Positions 1 to 7,743 of a stretch of DNA of 23,322 nucleotides are shown here, one piece after another. This stretch comes from an uncultured bacterium (GTDB taxonomy: Bacteria; Cyanobacteriota; Vampirovibrionia; Gastranaerophilales; Gastranaerophilaceae). Each line of letters starts with the position of its first letter. Position 1 is the stretch's first letter. A model generated the notes under the pieces. That model had not been told where the DNA came from. It saw only the letters and a list, made by a program, of their open reading frames with translations, and made no database searches. Where the stretch lies: assembly GCA_900551675.1 (NCBI GenBank), contig URXH01000022.1, forward strand, positions 1 to 23,322, written 5' to 3'. Both the position numbers and the translations under genes were made by a program.

Positions 1-84
1 AAATTTATATAAACATAAGTTATAATATAAATAAGGGCGGGACAAGTTACCGCTTGCCCCTTTAAAAGCCCTCAAAGTAGTTTA

Positions 85-124
85 AGTGCTAGTATTATCA
101 GTAAAATGATTACTAGCGCTTTTT
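85..124 (+). terminator. Rho-independent-like terminator
   Basis: AGTGCTAGTA (85-94) pairs with TACTAGCGCT (111-120), with one G-T pair, and is followed by a short T tract on the plus strand. It would end a plus-strand transcript entering from the left, but no such gene is visible. Confidence 0.45.
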
Positions 125-213
125 CAGTTACACTGAAATCCACTTTTTACCACCACCTTTCCTCTATCGGTTTTACAAATTTGCAGTTTGTGCCGCAGAG
201 GTACAGGTATGAT

Positions 214-231
214 AAAAAAGGGCTTACCCTC
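214..231 (-). terminator. Weak terminator of the minus-strand operon
   Basis: Read on the minus strand, AGGG-TAAG-CCCT is followed by six T residues, about 60 bp after the stop codon of the last gene. The stem is only four pairs, so this is tentative. Confidence 0.35.
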
Positions 232-292
232 AATCATATATTAACAGAAAATGTAAAATCTTAATCATCTGTATGGCGGAAATATTATTAAT

Positions 293-625
293 TTAATATA
301 TATACTTTTGAGCTTCCAGTTTTAACTTTTCCTGTTTTGCCATTTTTTTGAGAAGTTTTTCTTCAGGAGTTTTTATTCTGAACATATTTAAAAACCAGAC
401 TTTTGCCATTCGCAAACCTGTTTTAGAAAATAAAGGAACTTTTACTGACGGTGCTGATATATTTTTTGACAGGTCAAAATTATCCACAGCTAACTTTGCG
501 TGCTCTTTTATTGCATGTTTAAAAACTTTATAGTTGCCTGCAGCGGCTGAAAATACCATATCTGATTTTAATTTAGCAATTCTAGCGGCAACAGGTGATG
601 CAAGATCAGGTGAAATTTTTATCAT
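293..625 (-). CDS. Small basic protein of unknown function
   Basis: A 110-residue protein, not recognised. It has no signal peptide and no clear membrane segment. The N-terminus (MIKISPDLASP) loosely recalls the short MK-I leader seen on several other proteins here. The C-terminal third is rich in Lys and Glu and probably helical. The gene starts 2 bp after the stop of the upstream acetyltransferase, and its Shine-Dalgarno AGAAGGAG overlaps the end of that gene, so the two are almost certainly translated from one mRNA. This context makes it a real gene, but gives no function. Confidence 0.7.
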   Translation of the reverse strand: MIKISPDLASPVAARIAKLKSDMVFSAAAGNYKVFKHAIKEHAKLAVDNFDLSKNISAPSVKVPLFSKTGLRMAKVWFLNMFRIKTPEEKLLKKMAKQEKLKLEAQKYIY

Positions 626-627
626 TA

Positions 628-1212
628 TTACTCCTTCTGAATTTCTTTTTTGAAAATCAGTGTATTTATTTTTTTGTCATTCACTTGATTTTCAATTTCT
701 TTAACAAGCATAAATTTATTTTTTTGATAGTAGTCATAATCACAGGCTGTATCAGTCCAGAGATAAATATTTTTTATGCCGTTCTCTTTTGCTGTTTCGA
801 CAAGTTTTGACAGAAGCATTTTGCCGCCGCCTTTTTGCGTACTGATAAAAAGCCCCATCATCAAATCATATTCATTCATTACTAATTTGACTTCTTTACC
901 TGTATTTTCAAGATAATCAAGAAGATTAAGAGCGGTGATTTTATCATTATCTGACAAAGTTTGTATTTCTGTTTTAAAATTTTCAACACTGCTATTTTTA
1001 TCAGTTTTTGATGATGCAAAAACCAGCCCTTTCAATCCATCATCATCTAATGCAAAAGAAAATGTTTTATTTAAATAATAGTATTTCAGCGTAAAATCAT
1101 ATATAATTTTTTGAAGTCCTGCATTTTCTTTTGAATACAAATCACCCCATACAAGATGGGTAATTTTTGAAGCTTCTTCAATATCGATGTCTGTAAAATT
1201 TCTTACAATCAT
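628..1212 (-). CDS. GNAT-like N-acetyltransferase
   Basis: A 194-residue protein resembling the GNAT acetyl-CoA-dependent acyltransferase fold. The N-terminal part (IVRNFTDIDIEEASKI) fits the first strand and helix. The segment LFISTQKGGGKMLLSKLVETA fits motif A with its acetyl-CoA-binding Gly-rich turn (QKGGGKML). IKNIYLWTDTACDYDYYQKNKFML fits the final strand and the helix that carries a Tyr near CoA. The substrate is unknown. The start codon overlaps the stop of the M29 aminopeptidase gene by four bases (ATGA), indicating translational coupling. Cytoplasmic. The family call is good; the specific role is not known. Confidence 0.72.
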   Translation of the reverse strand: MIVRNFTDIDIEEASKITHLVWGDLYSKENAGLQKIIYDFTLKYYYLNKTFSFALDDDGLKGLVFASSKTDKNSSVENFKTEIQTLSDNDKITALNLLDYLENTGKEVKLVMNEYDLMMGLFISTQKGGGKMLLSKLVETAKENGIKNIYLWTDTACDYDYYQKNKFMLVKEIENQVNDKKINTLIFKKEIQKE

Positions 1213-2330
1213 ATCAGAAATTTTCCGTTTTCATATATAAGTTTGTCATCGGCATATATTTTCCCGCCTGCAATGTTTGATGACGGTTTCATATTTTTAA
1301 TCATATCCCAGTGAACGCCTGAGACATTTTTTCCGCCTGTTTCGGGGTAAGATGCGCCGACTGCCATGTGGATTGCTCCGCCGATTTTTTCATCAAATAG
1401 AATATTTCCGGTAACTTCCTGAATTTCATCATTTGTTCCCATTGCAATTTCTCCGATGCCTTTTGAGCCTTCATCGGTATTAAGCATTGCTTCAAGGAAA
1501 TCACGGCCTGTTTCAGCATCAAATTTTACTATCTGACCGTTTTCAATCCAGAGATGAACACCGGTTGCAGAGTTTCCGCGGTAGTTTTGCGGAAAATCAA
1601 AGTAGATTTCACCGTTAATATCATCTTCAACAGGTGATGTGAAAACTTCACCGTCAGGATAGTTGTTAATTCCTGAACAGCTAATCCATTTTCTGCCTTC
1701 AACACCAAAGGTTATATCAGTTTTTTCGCCTGTTATGCGTATTTTTTTTACACCGTTTAAGTAATTTGCCCATTTAGTCTGTTTTTCATCAAGCTCTTTT
1801 AATTTTGCAACAGGATCATCCTGATCAAGGTAGCAGGACTTGAACAGGAATTCCGAGTATTCATCAAAAGACATTTTAGCTTCCTGAGCGAGTGCATGTG
1901 TCGGCACATCTGCGACAACCCATGAGGCTTCGCCTTTTGCTGATCTGTCCATAAGAAGTTTAGACAAGCCTTGTGATGCTTTTGAACGGCGTGCAAGCTT
2001 TTTCATATCAGCACGCGCCATATTTTTGGTATTCATCGGCGCGCCGATTGAAATAAATTTATTAACGGTTTCATATTCAAGTTTTACAATCGGATCAATA
2101 TAGTCCAACTGTTCATCCGATGCGTGTTTAATGAAAATATCCGACATATCTTCAAAAGACGTTCTCAAAATCGGATACGCTCCTTTTTGAATAACTCTTT
2201 TATAAACAGCTTTAACAAGCTCTTTTGCATAAATGCTTGCTGCCCTGATTTGTACAAGATCGCCTTTTTGAACGTTTGTCGAATAATCGACAAGAACTTC
2301 GGCATATTTTTCCCAGATTGTTTTTTGCAT
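1209..2330 (-). CDS. M29-family metallo-aminopeptidase (AmpS/PepS type)
   Basis: A 373-residue cytoplasmic exopeptidase that removes N-terminal amino acids using two metal ions. From the chosen start the protein runs MQKTIWEKYAEVLV, a typical M29 opening. Likely metal ligands are visible in conserved surroundings: Glu228 (PDGEVFTSP), Glu294 (GEIAMGTND), His321 (GGAIHMAVG), and His340 and Asp342 (GVHWDMI). A longer frame begins at 2357, but the ATG at 2330 has GAGG six bases upstream and matches the family start, so it is preferred. It is the first gene of a coupled set with the GNAT and the 110-residue protein, and lies 149 bp after lpxA. Peptide recycling is the likely role. Confidence 0.9.
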   Translation of the reverse strand: MQKTIWEKYAEVLVDYSTNVQKGDLVQIRAASIYAKELVKAVYKRVIQKGAYPILRTSFEDMSDIFIKHASDEQLDYIDPIVKLEYETVNKFISIGAPMNTKNMARADMKKLARRSKASQGLSKLLMDRSAKGEASWVVADVPTHALAQEAKMSFDEYSEFLFKSCYLDQDDPVAKLKELDEKQTKWANYLNGVKKIRITGEKTDITFGVEGRKWISCSGINNYPDGEVFTSPVEDDINGEIYFDFPQNYRGNSATGVHLWIENGQIVKFDAETGRDFLEAMLNTDEGSKGIGEIAMGTNDEIQEVTGNILFDEKIGGAIHMAVGASYPETGGKNVSGVHWDMIKNMKPSSNIAGGKIYADDKLIYENGKFLI

Positions 2331-2383
2331 ATAATACCTCTTTTCCCCCTCACCCATTTTTCAAATGTTCATCCTTCGCATTG

Positions 2384-2477
2384 AAAAATTTCCCTCTCCC
2401 GCAAGCCACTCGCTCTCAATAAATAAAATGGCCAAATCTTAGTCCTCTATTTGCTCGTTCGGGCGAGGGAAAATTAT
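2384..2477. repeat. Imperfect inverted-repeat element between lpxA and the M29 gene
   Basis: The outer 18-bp arms (2384-2401 and 2460-2477) match at 15 of 18 positions when one is reverse-complemented; the cores are CCCTCTCCCG and CGGGCGAGGG. The enclosed DNA contains GCTCGTTCG and CGCTCTC stretches. It fills most of the intergenic space and could be a small dispersed palindromic element. A role as a terminator is not evident because no clean T tract follows. Confidence 0.5.
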
Positions 2478-2479
2478 AT

Positions 2480-3286
2480 TTAATTATCTTCTAAAGATTC
2501 GTGGCCTGACTTGTGGGTTTTTAAAAGCACCCCGCGTTTTGATGTCTGAATAAATTCAATCATTTTTTCAATATATTCATTCATCGGAATTTCCGCTTTA
2601 ATCTTTTCGATTGCCTGAGTTGTGTTGTATTCTTCGGAAATCAACAGTTTGAAAGCTTCGTTTGTGGCTGTTCTTATTTCTTGAGAAACTCCTCTGCGTT
2701 TCATCGCAATTACATTCAAACCGCGCGGGACAGGGGGTCTGCCTTCGCCTTTTGAGTAAGGCAGAATATCCTGACGCGATGCTGAAAAACCGCTTATAAT
2801 TGCCATATCGCCTATTCTTATATTCTGATGGAATACGCTCATTCCGCCGACAAATGCGCCAAAGCCTACATGAACATGCCCGCCTAAAGTTACGAGGTTT
2901 GCCAGAATTACTTCATCAGCAAGGACACAGTTATGAGCGACATGCGAGCCGACCATAAGCAGGCATTTTTTACCTATTCTTGTTGTGAAATCTCCGCAGG
3001 CGGCACCTCTGTGAACGGTTACATTCTCTTTGATAATTGTGCCATCTCCTATAACCACTTTTGTAGGTTCGCCCTTGTAACCTAAATCCTGCGGTTCTGA
3101 ACCTATTGTCGCAAAGGGAGAAATTGTACAATCATCGCCGATTTCGGCAAATTCTATATGAGCATTTGAAATAACTCTTGTTCTGTGCCCTATTGTAACA
3201 TTTTCGCCTATAACAACATATGGTCCTATTATTGCGTCATCTGCAATTTTTGCGGATGGGTGTATAATCGCGGTTTTGTCTATCAT
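2480..3286 (-). CDS. lpxA: Acyl-ACP--UDP-N-acetylglucosamine O-acyltransferase
   Basis: A 268-residue protein of standard LpxA length. It transfers a 3-hydroxyacyl chain from ACP to the 3-OH of UDP-GlcNAc, the first step of lipid A synthesis, in the cytoplasm. The N-terminal two thirds is a left-handed beta helix of hexapeptide repeats (AKIADDAIIGPYVVIGENVTIG onward). Landmarks match the enzyme: SEPQDLGYKGEPT, the ENVTVHRG strand, and LLMVGSHVAHNC, where His118 corresponds to the catalytic His. GGMSVFHQ and GLNVIAMKRRG also match. The C-terminus is helical. The start ATG has AGAGGG seven to eight bases upstream, and that ribosome site lies inside a duplicated leader repeat. Other lpx genes are not adjacent. 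It implies an outer membrane with lipid A-like glycolipid. Confidence 0.95.
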   Translation of the reverse strand: MIDKTAIIHPSAKIADDAIIGPYVVIGENVTIGHRTRVISNAHIEFAEIGDDCTISPFATIGSEPQDLGYKGEPTKVVIGDGTIIKENVTVHRGAACGDFTTRIGKKCLLMVGSHVAHNCVLADEVILANLVTLGGHVHVGFGAFVGGMSVFHQNIRIGDMAIISGFSASRQDILPYSKGEGRPPVPRGLNVIAMKRRGVSQEIRTATNEAFKLLISEEYNTTQAIEKIKAEIPMNEYIEKMIEFIQTSKRGVLLKTHKSGHESLEDN

Positions 3287-3287
3287 T

Positions 3288-3440
3288 TTTTTTACCCTCT
3301 TTGTCGATTTTTGTGTTACTTATTATTTCTTTGCTAGAGGCTTCGCCTCCGTTTTTTACCCTCTTCGTCGATTTTTGTGTTGCTTATTATTTCTTTGCCA
3401 GAGGCTTCGCCTCCGTTTTTACCCTCTTCATCAATTCCTG
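3288..3440. repeat. Tandem 64-bp leader repeats upstream of lpxA
   Basis: Two direct copies of a 64-bp unit (3288-3351 and 3352-3415) differ at three positions. A third copy begins at 3416 and decays after about 25 bp. On the minus strand each unit contains a GAGGC-GAA-GCCTC hairpin and ends in the lpxA Shine-Dalgarno segment GAGGGTAAAAA. Only the copy next to lpxA is followed by ATG; in the others a CGG begins the next unit. A related AAAAACGGGAGCGAAC module lies further upstream at about 3478-3492. The repeats fill the leader between the upstream gene and lpxA. Confidence 0.85.
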
Positions 3441-3554
3441 TTCGATTTTTTGAGTTTTGGCCAGTAGCTCACATAAGTTCGCTCCCGTTTTTCCTCTCTT
3501 TTACTATAAAATCAATTATAGTACAAATCAGAGGTTAGAACAATATTTTTTATA

Positions 3555-5147
3555 TTATTTTAATATAAAGTCTGGATGAACAGCACATGCCAAATCAAAT
3601 GCATCATCAAGAGCTTTATTTACTATATTTACAAGTTCTTCGCATCTGCTCTGGGCTGCGTATGCTGCAAGTCTGACAAAATCCTGCTGTGATTCTTCTG
3701 TATATTGAACTTTATAACTTCCATCTTTTGCAATATTATTTTTAACGGTATATGTTGCAAGGGCTAATAGTTCATCAAAAGCTTTATTTTTCTTTCGCGG
3801 TCTATTATCTTTAAGAGTTCCGACAATATTCAGCACTGCAATCTGGTATGTATCTGCCATAACATTATTTATGCCCTTAATATCTGTATACTTTGAGCAT
3901 ATCTCATTGGCAGTTTCGTCTATTGAACTTTTTTGTGTATAAGGATTGAACACGGTAACATTATTTAAAGTGTCTGGTTTCATTCCTGCTTTTTGTTCAA
4001 TAAATCTTGTTAGCTGCGTAGGGGTTGATCTTAGTGTAAAAAATGTTTCATTTTCTTCTTTAATTTTTTTCCAGGCAAATTTCATATTTTTTGAAAACGA
4101 TTTTCTTGCCCACTCGTTGCCGCTCCAGAATCGTTTTAATAATTCGGATTGTTGTTTTGATAAATTGGTAGGATTTGTTTCAGGGTTAAAGTTTTTTTCT
4201 CCATGACGTTTCATAAAAGCAGAAAGAGCAGATTTTATATGATCCGCACCGAAAATATTCCAGGCTCTATTTAAAACGCGCCTTAACTCATTTGCTTTTT
4301 CAGGATTTTCCTTATAAAACTCTTTTTGTCTTTCAGACATTGTAAAAATACGCTCGGGATTTTCTTCCCAATATTTTTTTAAGCCTTCTGAGATATGTTG
4401 TTTTTGTTCGGCAGACATAGGTCCGCGTTTTATGTAAACAGGCTCTCCTTGCTCCAGTTGAGCTTTTCTGTCAAGAGAAGCCATACGTTTTTCTGTCATC
4501 TCACGCGTCAGACGTTCGTTATATTTCGGGTCAGAAAATTTCAATATATGCCCGTAATCTCTGTCTACTGTCGGTATATTCAATTTTTTTATAGTGTGAT
4601 ATAAATCTTTTCCGCCAGTATATTTTTTCAAATCATTTAAGGAAAAACCTTCTCCCCAGTAAAGTTTCAAAATCTGAAGCGATAGATCTTCTTCAGGGTC
4701 AAAAAATTCTGTATCACCTTTTTTAATACTTTCAAATAAAGTATCTTTACTAAATTTTACTTCACTGTCAGAAAGAACATCTTTAAATTCGGGAAATTTT
4801 TCTTTAACCTCTTTTAATGAAAAACAATCCTTCAAACTTGAATAAAATTTTTTATGAATATCAATCAGAGTTTCACCTTTTCGGTTGCCTTCTTCCAGAA
4901 TCATCTCTGCCCATTGTCTAATATTCGGCGGGTAAAGATTTGATTTTTTCTGTGCAAGGATATCCAATCTTTCTATGGTTTTTGCAAGATTAAGGCTGTA
5001 ACCTCCGGTAAATGCAAGATATTGAGCAGTTGTAGGCAAATTAGCATCTATATATGTCCGGCTGTAATTATTATCAAACGCTTGATTGTTTTTTTTATTA
5101 ATACTTTTTTTGTTTAAATTATAAAAAGAAATTTTTTCTATCTTCAT
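3555..5147 (-). CDS. Large protein of unknown function with NUMOD-like repeats
   Basis: A 530-residue protein, family not recognised. The N-terminus (MKIEKISFYN, then QYLAFTGGYSLN at 42-53) carries the short leader shared with other proteins here. Residues 168-200 (FSLNDLKKY, HTIKKLNIPTVDRDYG) look like a helix-turn-helix. Residues 243-360 contain repeated Trp- and Lys-rich helices (MSAEQKQHISEGLKKYW, MSERQKEFYKENPEK, LLKRFWSGNEW, NMKFAWKKIKEEN) that recall the DNA-binding NUMOD3 modules of homing endonucleases and phage proteins. No nuclease motif was seen. The C-terminal 100 residues are probably helical. A good Shine-Dalgarno AGGAGA precedes the start. It lies 71 bp after the amidohydrolase gene and may be co-transcribed. 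DNA binding is only a guess. Confidence 0.7.
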   Translation of the reverse strand: MKIEKISFYNLNKKSINKKNNQAFDNNYSRTYIDANLPTTAQYLAFTGGYSLNLAKTIERLDILAQKKSNLYPPNIRQWAEMILEEGNRKGETLIDIHKKFYSSLKDCFSLKEVKEKFPEFKDVLSDSEVKFSKDTLFESIKKGDTEFFDPEEDLSLQILKLYWGEGFSLNDLKKYTGGKDLYHTIKKLNIPTVDRDYGHILKFSDPKYNERLTREMTEKRMASLDRKAQLEQGEPVYIKRGPMSAEQKQHISEGLKKYWEENPERIFTMSERQKEFYKENPEKANELRRVLNRAWNIFGADHIKSALSAFMKRHGEKNFNPETNPTNLSKQQSELLKRFWSGNEWARKSFSKNMKFAWKKIKEENETFFTLRSTPTQLTRFIEQKAGMKPDTLNNVTVFNPYTQKSSIDETANEICSKYTDIKGINNVMADTYQIAVLNIVGTLKDNRPRKKNKAFDELLALATYTVKNNIAKDGSYKVQYTEESQQDFVRLAAYAAQSRCEELVNIVNKALDDAFDLACAVHPDFILK

Positions 5148-5218
5148 ACTTTTTCTCCTGAAAAATATGAAAAACCATAAAAATTTTTTTTTGCTAGGAC
5201 AAACAATTTTGCAGCCTG

Positions 5219-6322
5219 TTAATGTTTAACGACTCTTGAAGCATTATTTTTAGATGCTTTTGCTTTCTTGCTGTCATCTGAAATAACCTTTGCGACAAGC
5301 GCTATTCCCGCTATAAGAACGGCTGTGCCTGCCGCAATCCAACCTTTCTGTGAGGCAGACAATTTTGATTTTTTAACGATTTTGTCTGAGACAGGTTTGT
5401 ACCATTTTTTATCAATAAAAACTTCCTGAGCATTATCATAAAATATTTTATTTAAAGCTTTTTCCAAATCCTCAGGCTTGTCTTTATAGAATTCTTTCAC
5501 AGTATTTTCTACAAAGTCTGTAAATTCACCATACTTAGCTTTATCCCCCATTTCTGCAATCGGTGCATCAGATCCGAACATAATTCTGTCAGCTCCGAGT
5601 TTTTCAATAGCATAATTAATAATATTTTTATTCTCATCTCCCTTTCCGAACAGCGGGGTGAGCCAAGATATATCTACAAAAACATTTGACTTTTTACCAT
5701 TTAAAGACTCTGCAATATTATCTATTGCTTTCTTCATTCTTTCAGGCTGTGCCATCAAATCAATATGATAAAGAATAACAGGGAGTTTAGGGTGTTTTTC
5801 AGCAAGTTTTATAATCTCTGCAGGATCAGACATTCCGTCAGTCGTAGAATGGAATACGCAAGGCAGACCTTTTTTTTCAGCCAGATCAAGATATTTTGAA
5901 TAAATTTCAAAATTATCTTTTACGGATTTTTTAGTATTAGTGGGATGGAATTTCATTCCGTAAAATTTTGTACCTTCAAGCAGTTTTTCCACAACAGCAG
6001 TATCTTTCGCAATTCCGGGCTGGCAGGAAATTAAAGGATAAATTTTAACATTTTCATTCCCTGTAACCATTGACATTTCCTTGGCACCGTTAAGCTCTGA
6101 TTTGAATAAATCAGAGCCCTCGGGGTTTAATGCCGAAACCGAACTTACAAGCACTTTTTTTACATTGTGAGGTTCAACAGTATCAATAATATTCTGGACA
6201 TTATAATAACTGTTGCAGTTATGAAGCCCGTCATGCATTGAACCTATATGTCCTTGAACATCAAATTTTTTTCTGCTGCTTGTAAATGATGGACTGTAAT
6301 AACTAATTGATTGAATTTTCAT
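5219..6322 (-). CDS. Amidohydrolase-2-like TIM-barrel protein with C-terminal membrane helix
   Basis: A 367-residue protein resembling metal-dependent amidohydrolases (Amidohydro_2/TatD-like TIM barrels). The pattern is ordered as in the family: DVQGHIG (21-27), MKFHPT (His126), VFHSTTDG (His158), VILYHIDLM (His186) and IMFGSDAPIAEMG (Asp252). The usual first His of the strand-1 HxH motif is Gln23 here, so a metal ligand seems to be missing. Residues 328-347 form a hydrophobic helix near the C-terminus with a basic tail, suggesting a membrane anchor. The N-terminus MKIQSISYYSPSFTS carries the short shared leader. The Shine-Dalgarno is AAGGAG. It follows bioY by 12 bp. The substrate is unknown and activity is uncertain. 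Confidence 0.8.
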   Translation of the reverse strand: MKIQSISYYSPSFTSSRKKFDVQGHIGSMHDGLHNCNSYYNVQNIIDTVEPHNVKKVLVSSVSALNPEGSDLFKSELNGAKEMSMVTGNENVKIYPLISCQPGIAKDTAVVEKLLEGTKFYGMKFHPTNTKKSVKDNFEIYSKYLDLAEKKGLPCVFHSTTDGMSDPAEIIKLAEKHPKLPVILYHIDLMAQPERMKKAIDNIAESLNGKKSNVFVDISWLTPLFGKGDENKNIINYAIEKLGADRIMFGSDAPIAEMGDKAKYGEFTDFVENTVKEFYKDKPEDLEKALNKIFYDNAQEVFIDKKWYKPVSDKIVKKSKLSASQKGWIAAGTAVLIAGIALVAKVISDDSKKAKASKNNASRVVKH

Positions 6323-6334
6323 AAATTTAACTCC

Positions 6335-6994
6335 TTACATAAAAAACCATAGAATAATTTTTGCATACTTTGCAATAAACACAGCAGCAAAACTGAGAAT
6401 AAAATCATAAATTATTTTAACACCGCTCTGGGCACAAATCCAGCCCAGCATAAATTCAGAACCTTCATGCTTCAAACCCGAAATAAAAAGCATATACAAA
6501 ACACCTATTAAATGAATCGTTAAAACTCCTACAAGAACCGCATGAAGCATATTTCTGTTAGTATAACCGCTTTTTAATATTGAACCTGCGAAAAATACAG
6601 CAGGAATATAAGCCAGAATATACCCGAAACTATATTCAAAAATATAAGAAGGTCCTCCGCCTAAAGCAAATACCGGTATTGCACACAAGCCAAGCAATAT
6701 ATAAAGCAAAATACTCGCAATTCCGTACCTTCTGCCCAAAAATGCTCCTACAAACATAATTACAGGGACCTGAGGAATAAGCTTATATGTATGAATGTAA
6801 TCGCCTGCACTAAGATGCTGCCCGCTAAATACTCCGGCGGGAATTGTAAAATGATTTATATTTATTTGAATAAAAGTGGAAAAAATTATCAAAAACATAC
6901 AACATAATACCAGAAGCAGACTCCCGAATGATAATCTGATTCCTTCTATTTGTTTTTTTATAATCCTTATGCGCGGTACGGCTGTGTTTGTCAT
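6335..6994 (-). CDS. bioY: Biotin transporter S component BioY
   Basis: A 219-residue integral membrane protein with about six hydrophobic segments. The segment IPQVPVIMFVGAFLGRRYGIASILLYILLGL followed by IPVFALGGG and the Gly/aromatic stretch FEYSFGYILAYIPA is the BioY signature. BioY binds biotin with high affinity and works with an energy-coupling factor (EcfA/A'/T) or alone. No Ecf genes are in the window. Its start overlaps the rimI stop by four bases, so the two are coupled. No biotin-operator-like palindrome was recognised upstream of rimI. Together with no visible bio synthesis genes, this suggests, but does not prove, biotin uptake. Confidence 0.9.
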   Translation of the reverse strand: MTNTAVPRIRIIKKQIEGIRLSFGSLLLVLCCMFLIIFSTFIQININHFTIPAGVFSGQHLSAGDYIHTYKLIPQVPVIMFVGAFLGRRYGIASILLYILLGLCAIPVFALGGGPSYIFEYSFGYILAYIPAVFFAGSILKSGYTNRNMLHAVLVGVLTIHLIGVLYMLFISGLKHEGSEFMLGWICAQSGVKIIYDFILSFAAVFIAKYAKIILWFFM

Positions 6995-7512
6995 AAGATA
7001 TTGATTTTCCCCTTTAGAGCAGTAATATTATTTTCATATCCTGTTTTAAATTTATCGTAAAAAATATTTTCTGTCCACATTATTAACGCATCTTCATTAT
7101 TGTCCTGATAGTAACCTTTTCTTGTCCCGAGAGACTTGAAACCGTATTTTTCATATAAAGCAATTGCGGGCTTATTGCCTACACGGACTTCAAGCGTAAT
7201 ATATTTCGCCATATTTCTGTAACACTCATTGATTATAGTCATCAAAAGAGCTTCCCCAATATGATTACGTCTGTATTCAGGTGTTATCGCAATATTTGTA
7301 ATATGAGCTTCCTCTAAAATCTGCCAGCATCCGCAATATCCGATAAGTTCATCATTTCCATTAAAAACGCTGAAATATTTAGCAAGATCATTTGAAAGTT
7401 CGCTCATAAAGGATTCTTTTGACCAGTGATGAGCCCCGTAAGCCTTTTCTTCAATAGATATAACTCCGTCAAGGTCAGATTTTTGCATCGGTTTAATTTT
7501 AACGCTTAACAT
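6991..7512 (-). CDS. rimI: Ribosomal protein S18 alanine N-acetyltransferase RimI-like
   Basis: A 173-residue GNAT enzyme. RimI acetylates the N-terminal Ala of ribosomal protein S18 using acetyl-CoA. Motif A reads NIAITPEYRRNHIGEALL, a close fit to the CoA-binding RxxxxG pattern. Motif B, LEVRVGNKPAIALYEKYGFKSLGTRKGYY with the following EDALIM, is the RimI hallmark with catalytic Glu and Tyr positions. The C-terminus is about 20 residues longer than usual. There is no Shine-Dalgarno before the ATG. A TAAAAT box lies about 7 bp upstream, so the mRNA may be leaderless. It is the first gene of a likely operon with bioY. Confidence 0.85.
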   Translation of the reverse strand: MLSVKIKPMQKSDLDGVISIEEKAYGAHHWSKESFMSELSNDLAKYFSVFNGNDELIGYCGCWQILEEAHITNIAITPEYRRNHIGEALLMTIINECYRNMAKYITLEVRVGNKPAIALYEKYGFKSLGTRKGYYQDNNEDALIMWTENIFYDKFKTGYENNITALKGKINIL

Positions 7513-7570
7513 ATACTGATTTTAGCATGGAAAAGGAATAACCGCTGATATATTAAATTTTATTTACCTA

Positions 7571-7599
7571 TTGATAAAAATAGCTCGATATGGTAAAAT
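7571..7599 (+). promoter_or_regulatory. Sigma70-type promoter for the diguanylate cyclase gene
   Basis: TTGATA (7571-7576) and TAAAAT (7594-7599) are separated by 17 bp, close to consensus. Transcription would start near 7606 and give a leader of about 140 nt that contains two copies of a direct repeat. Confidence 0.5.
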
Positions 7600-7739
7600 T
7601 ACAACGGATATCAACGGAAAGGGCAAAAACGGGAGCAAACGCAAGAGTAAATTCTAAAAAATTTTTAAAATAAGACTAAAGCGATGCGACTGACATAAAT
7701 TGTAACAATTACAACGGATATTGACGGAAAGGGCAAAAA
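7597..7739 (+). repeat. Direct repeats in the diguanylate cyclase leader
   Basis: A 33-bp sequence at 7597-7629 recurs at 7707-7739 with two mismatches. Each copy contains ACAACGGATAT and the purine-rich CGGAAAGGGCAAAAA. The second copy supplies the ribosome site of the gene at 7744. The first copy is followed by CGGGAGC instead of a start codon. The intervening DNA has an AT-rich block and a TTGTAA/TTACAA inverted repeat. Confidence 0.8.
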
Positions 7740-7743
7740 AAAA

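Larger units (their letters stand above)
1..292. other. Gene-free left edge with several hairpins
   Basis: No convincing reading frame is seen. Structure is dense. A GC-rich imperfect hairpin lies at about 33-63. A terminator-like stem-loop followed by T residues lies at 85-124. A CAGT/ACTG mini-hairpin follows at 125-135. CCTCT and AGAGG at about 161-201 can pair around an ACAAA/TTTGT stem. The block could be the 3' end and terminator of a plus-strand gene outside the window, or a small structured RNA. No known riboswitch or RNA family was recognised. Confidence 0.4.

Noticed and set aside
1..125. Known riboswitch at the left edge
   Set aside because: Hairpins and a terminator are present, but no core motif of a known riboswitch class could be matched and no downstream regulated gene follows on that strand.
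1301..1522. Overlapping minus-strand frame inside the aminopeptidase gene
   Set aside because: It is a shifted-frame shadow of a well-supported gene without its own ribosome site or recognisable domain.
3288..3440. Tandem repeats as a CRISPR array
   Set aside because: The units are contiguous with no spacers, only two to three copies exist, and no cas genes are nearby.
3276..3467. 63-residue plus-strand frame through the lpxA leader repeats
   Set aside because: It is produced by the tandem repeats, is very rich in Phe and Leu from T-rich DNA, and begins inside lpxA on the opposite strand without a ribosome site.
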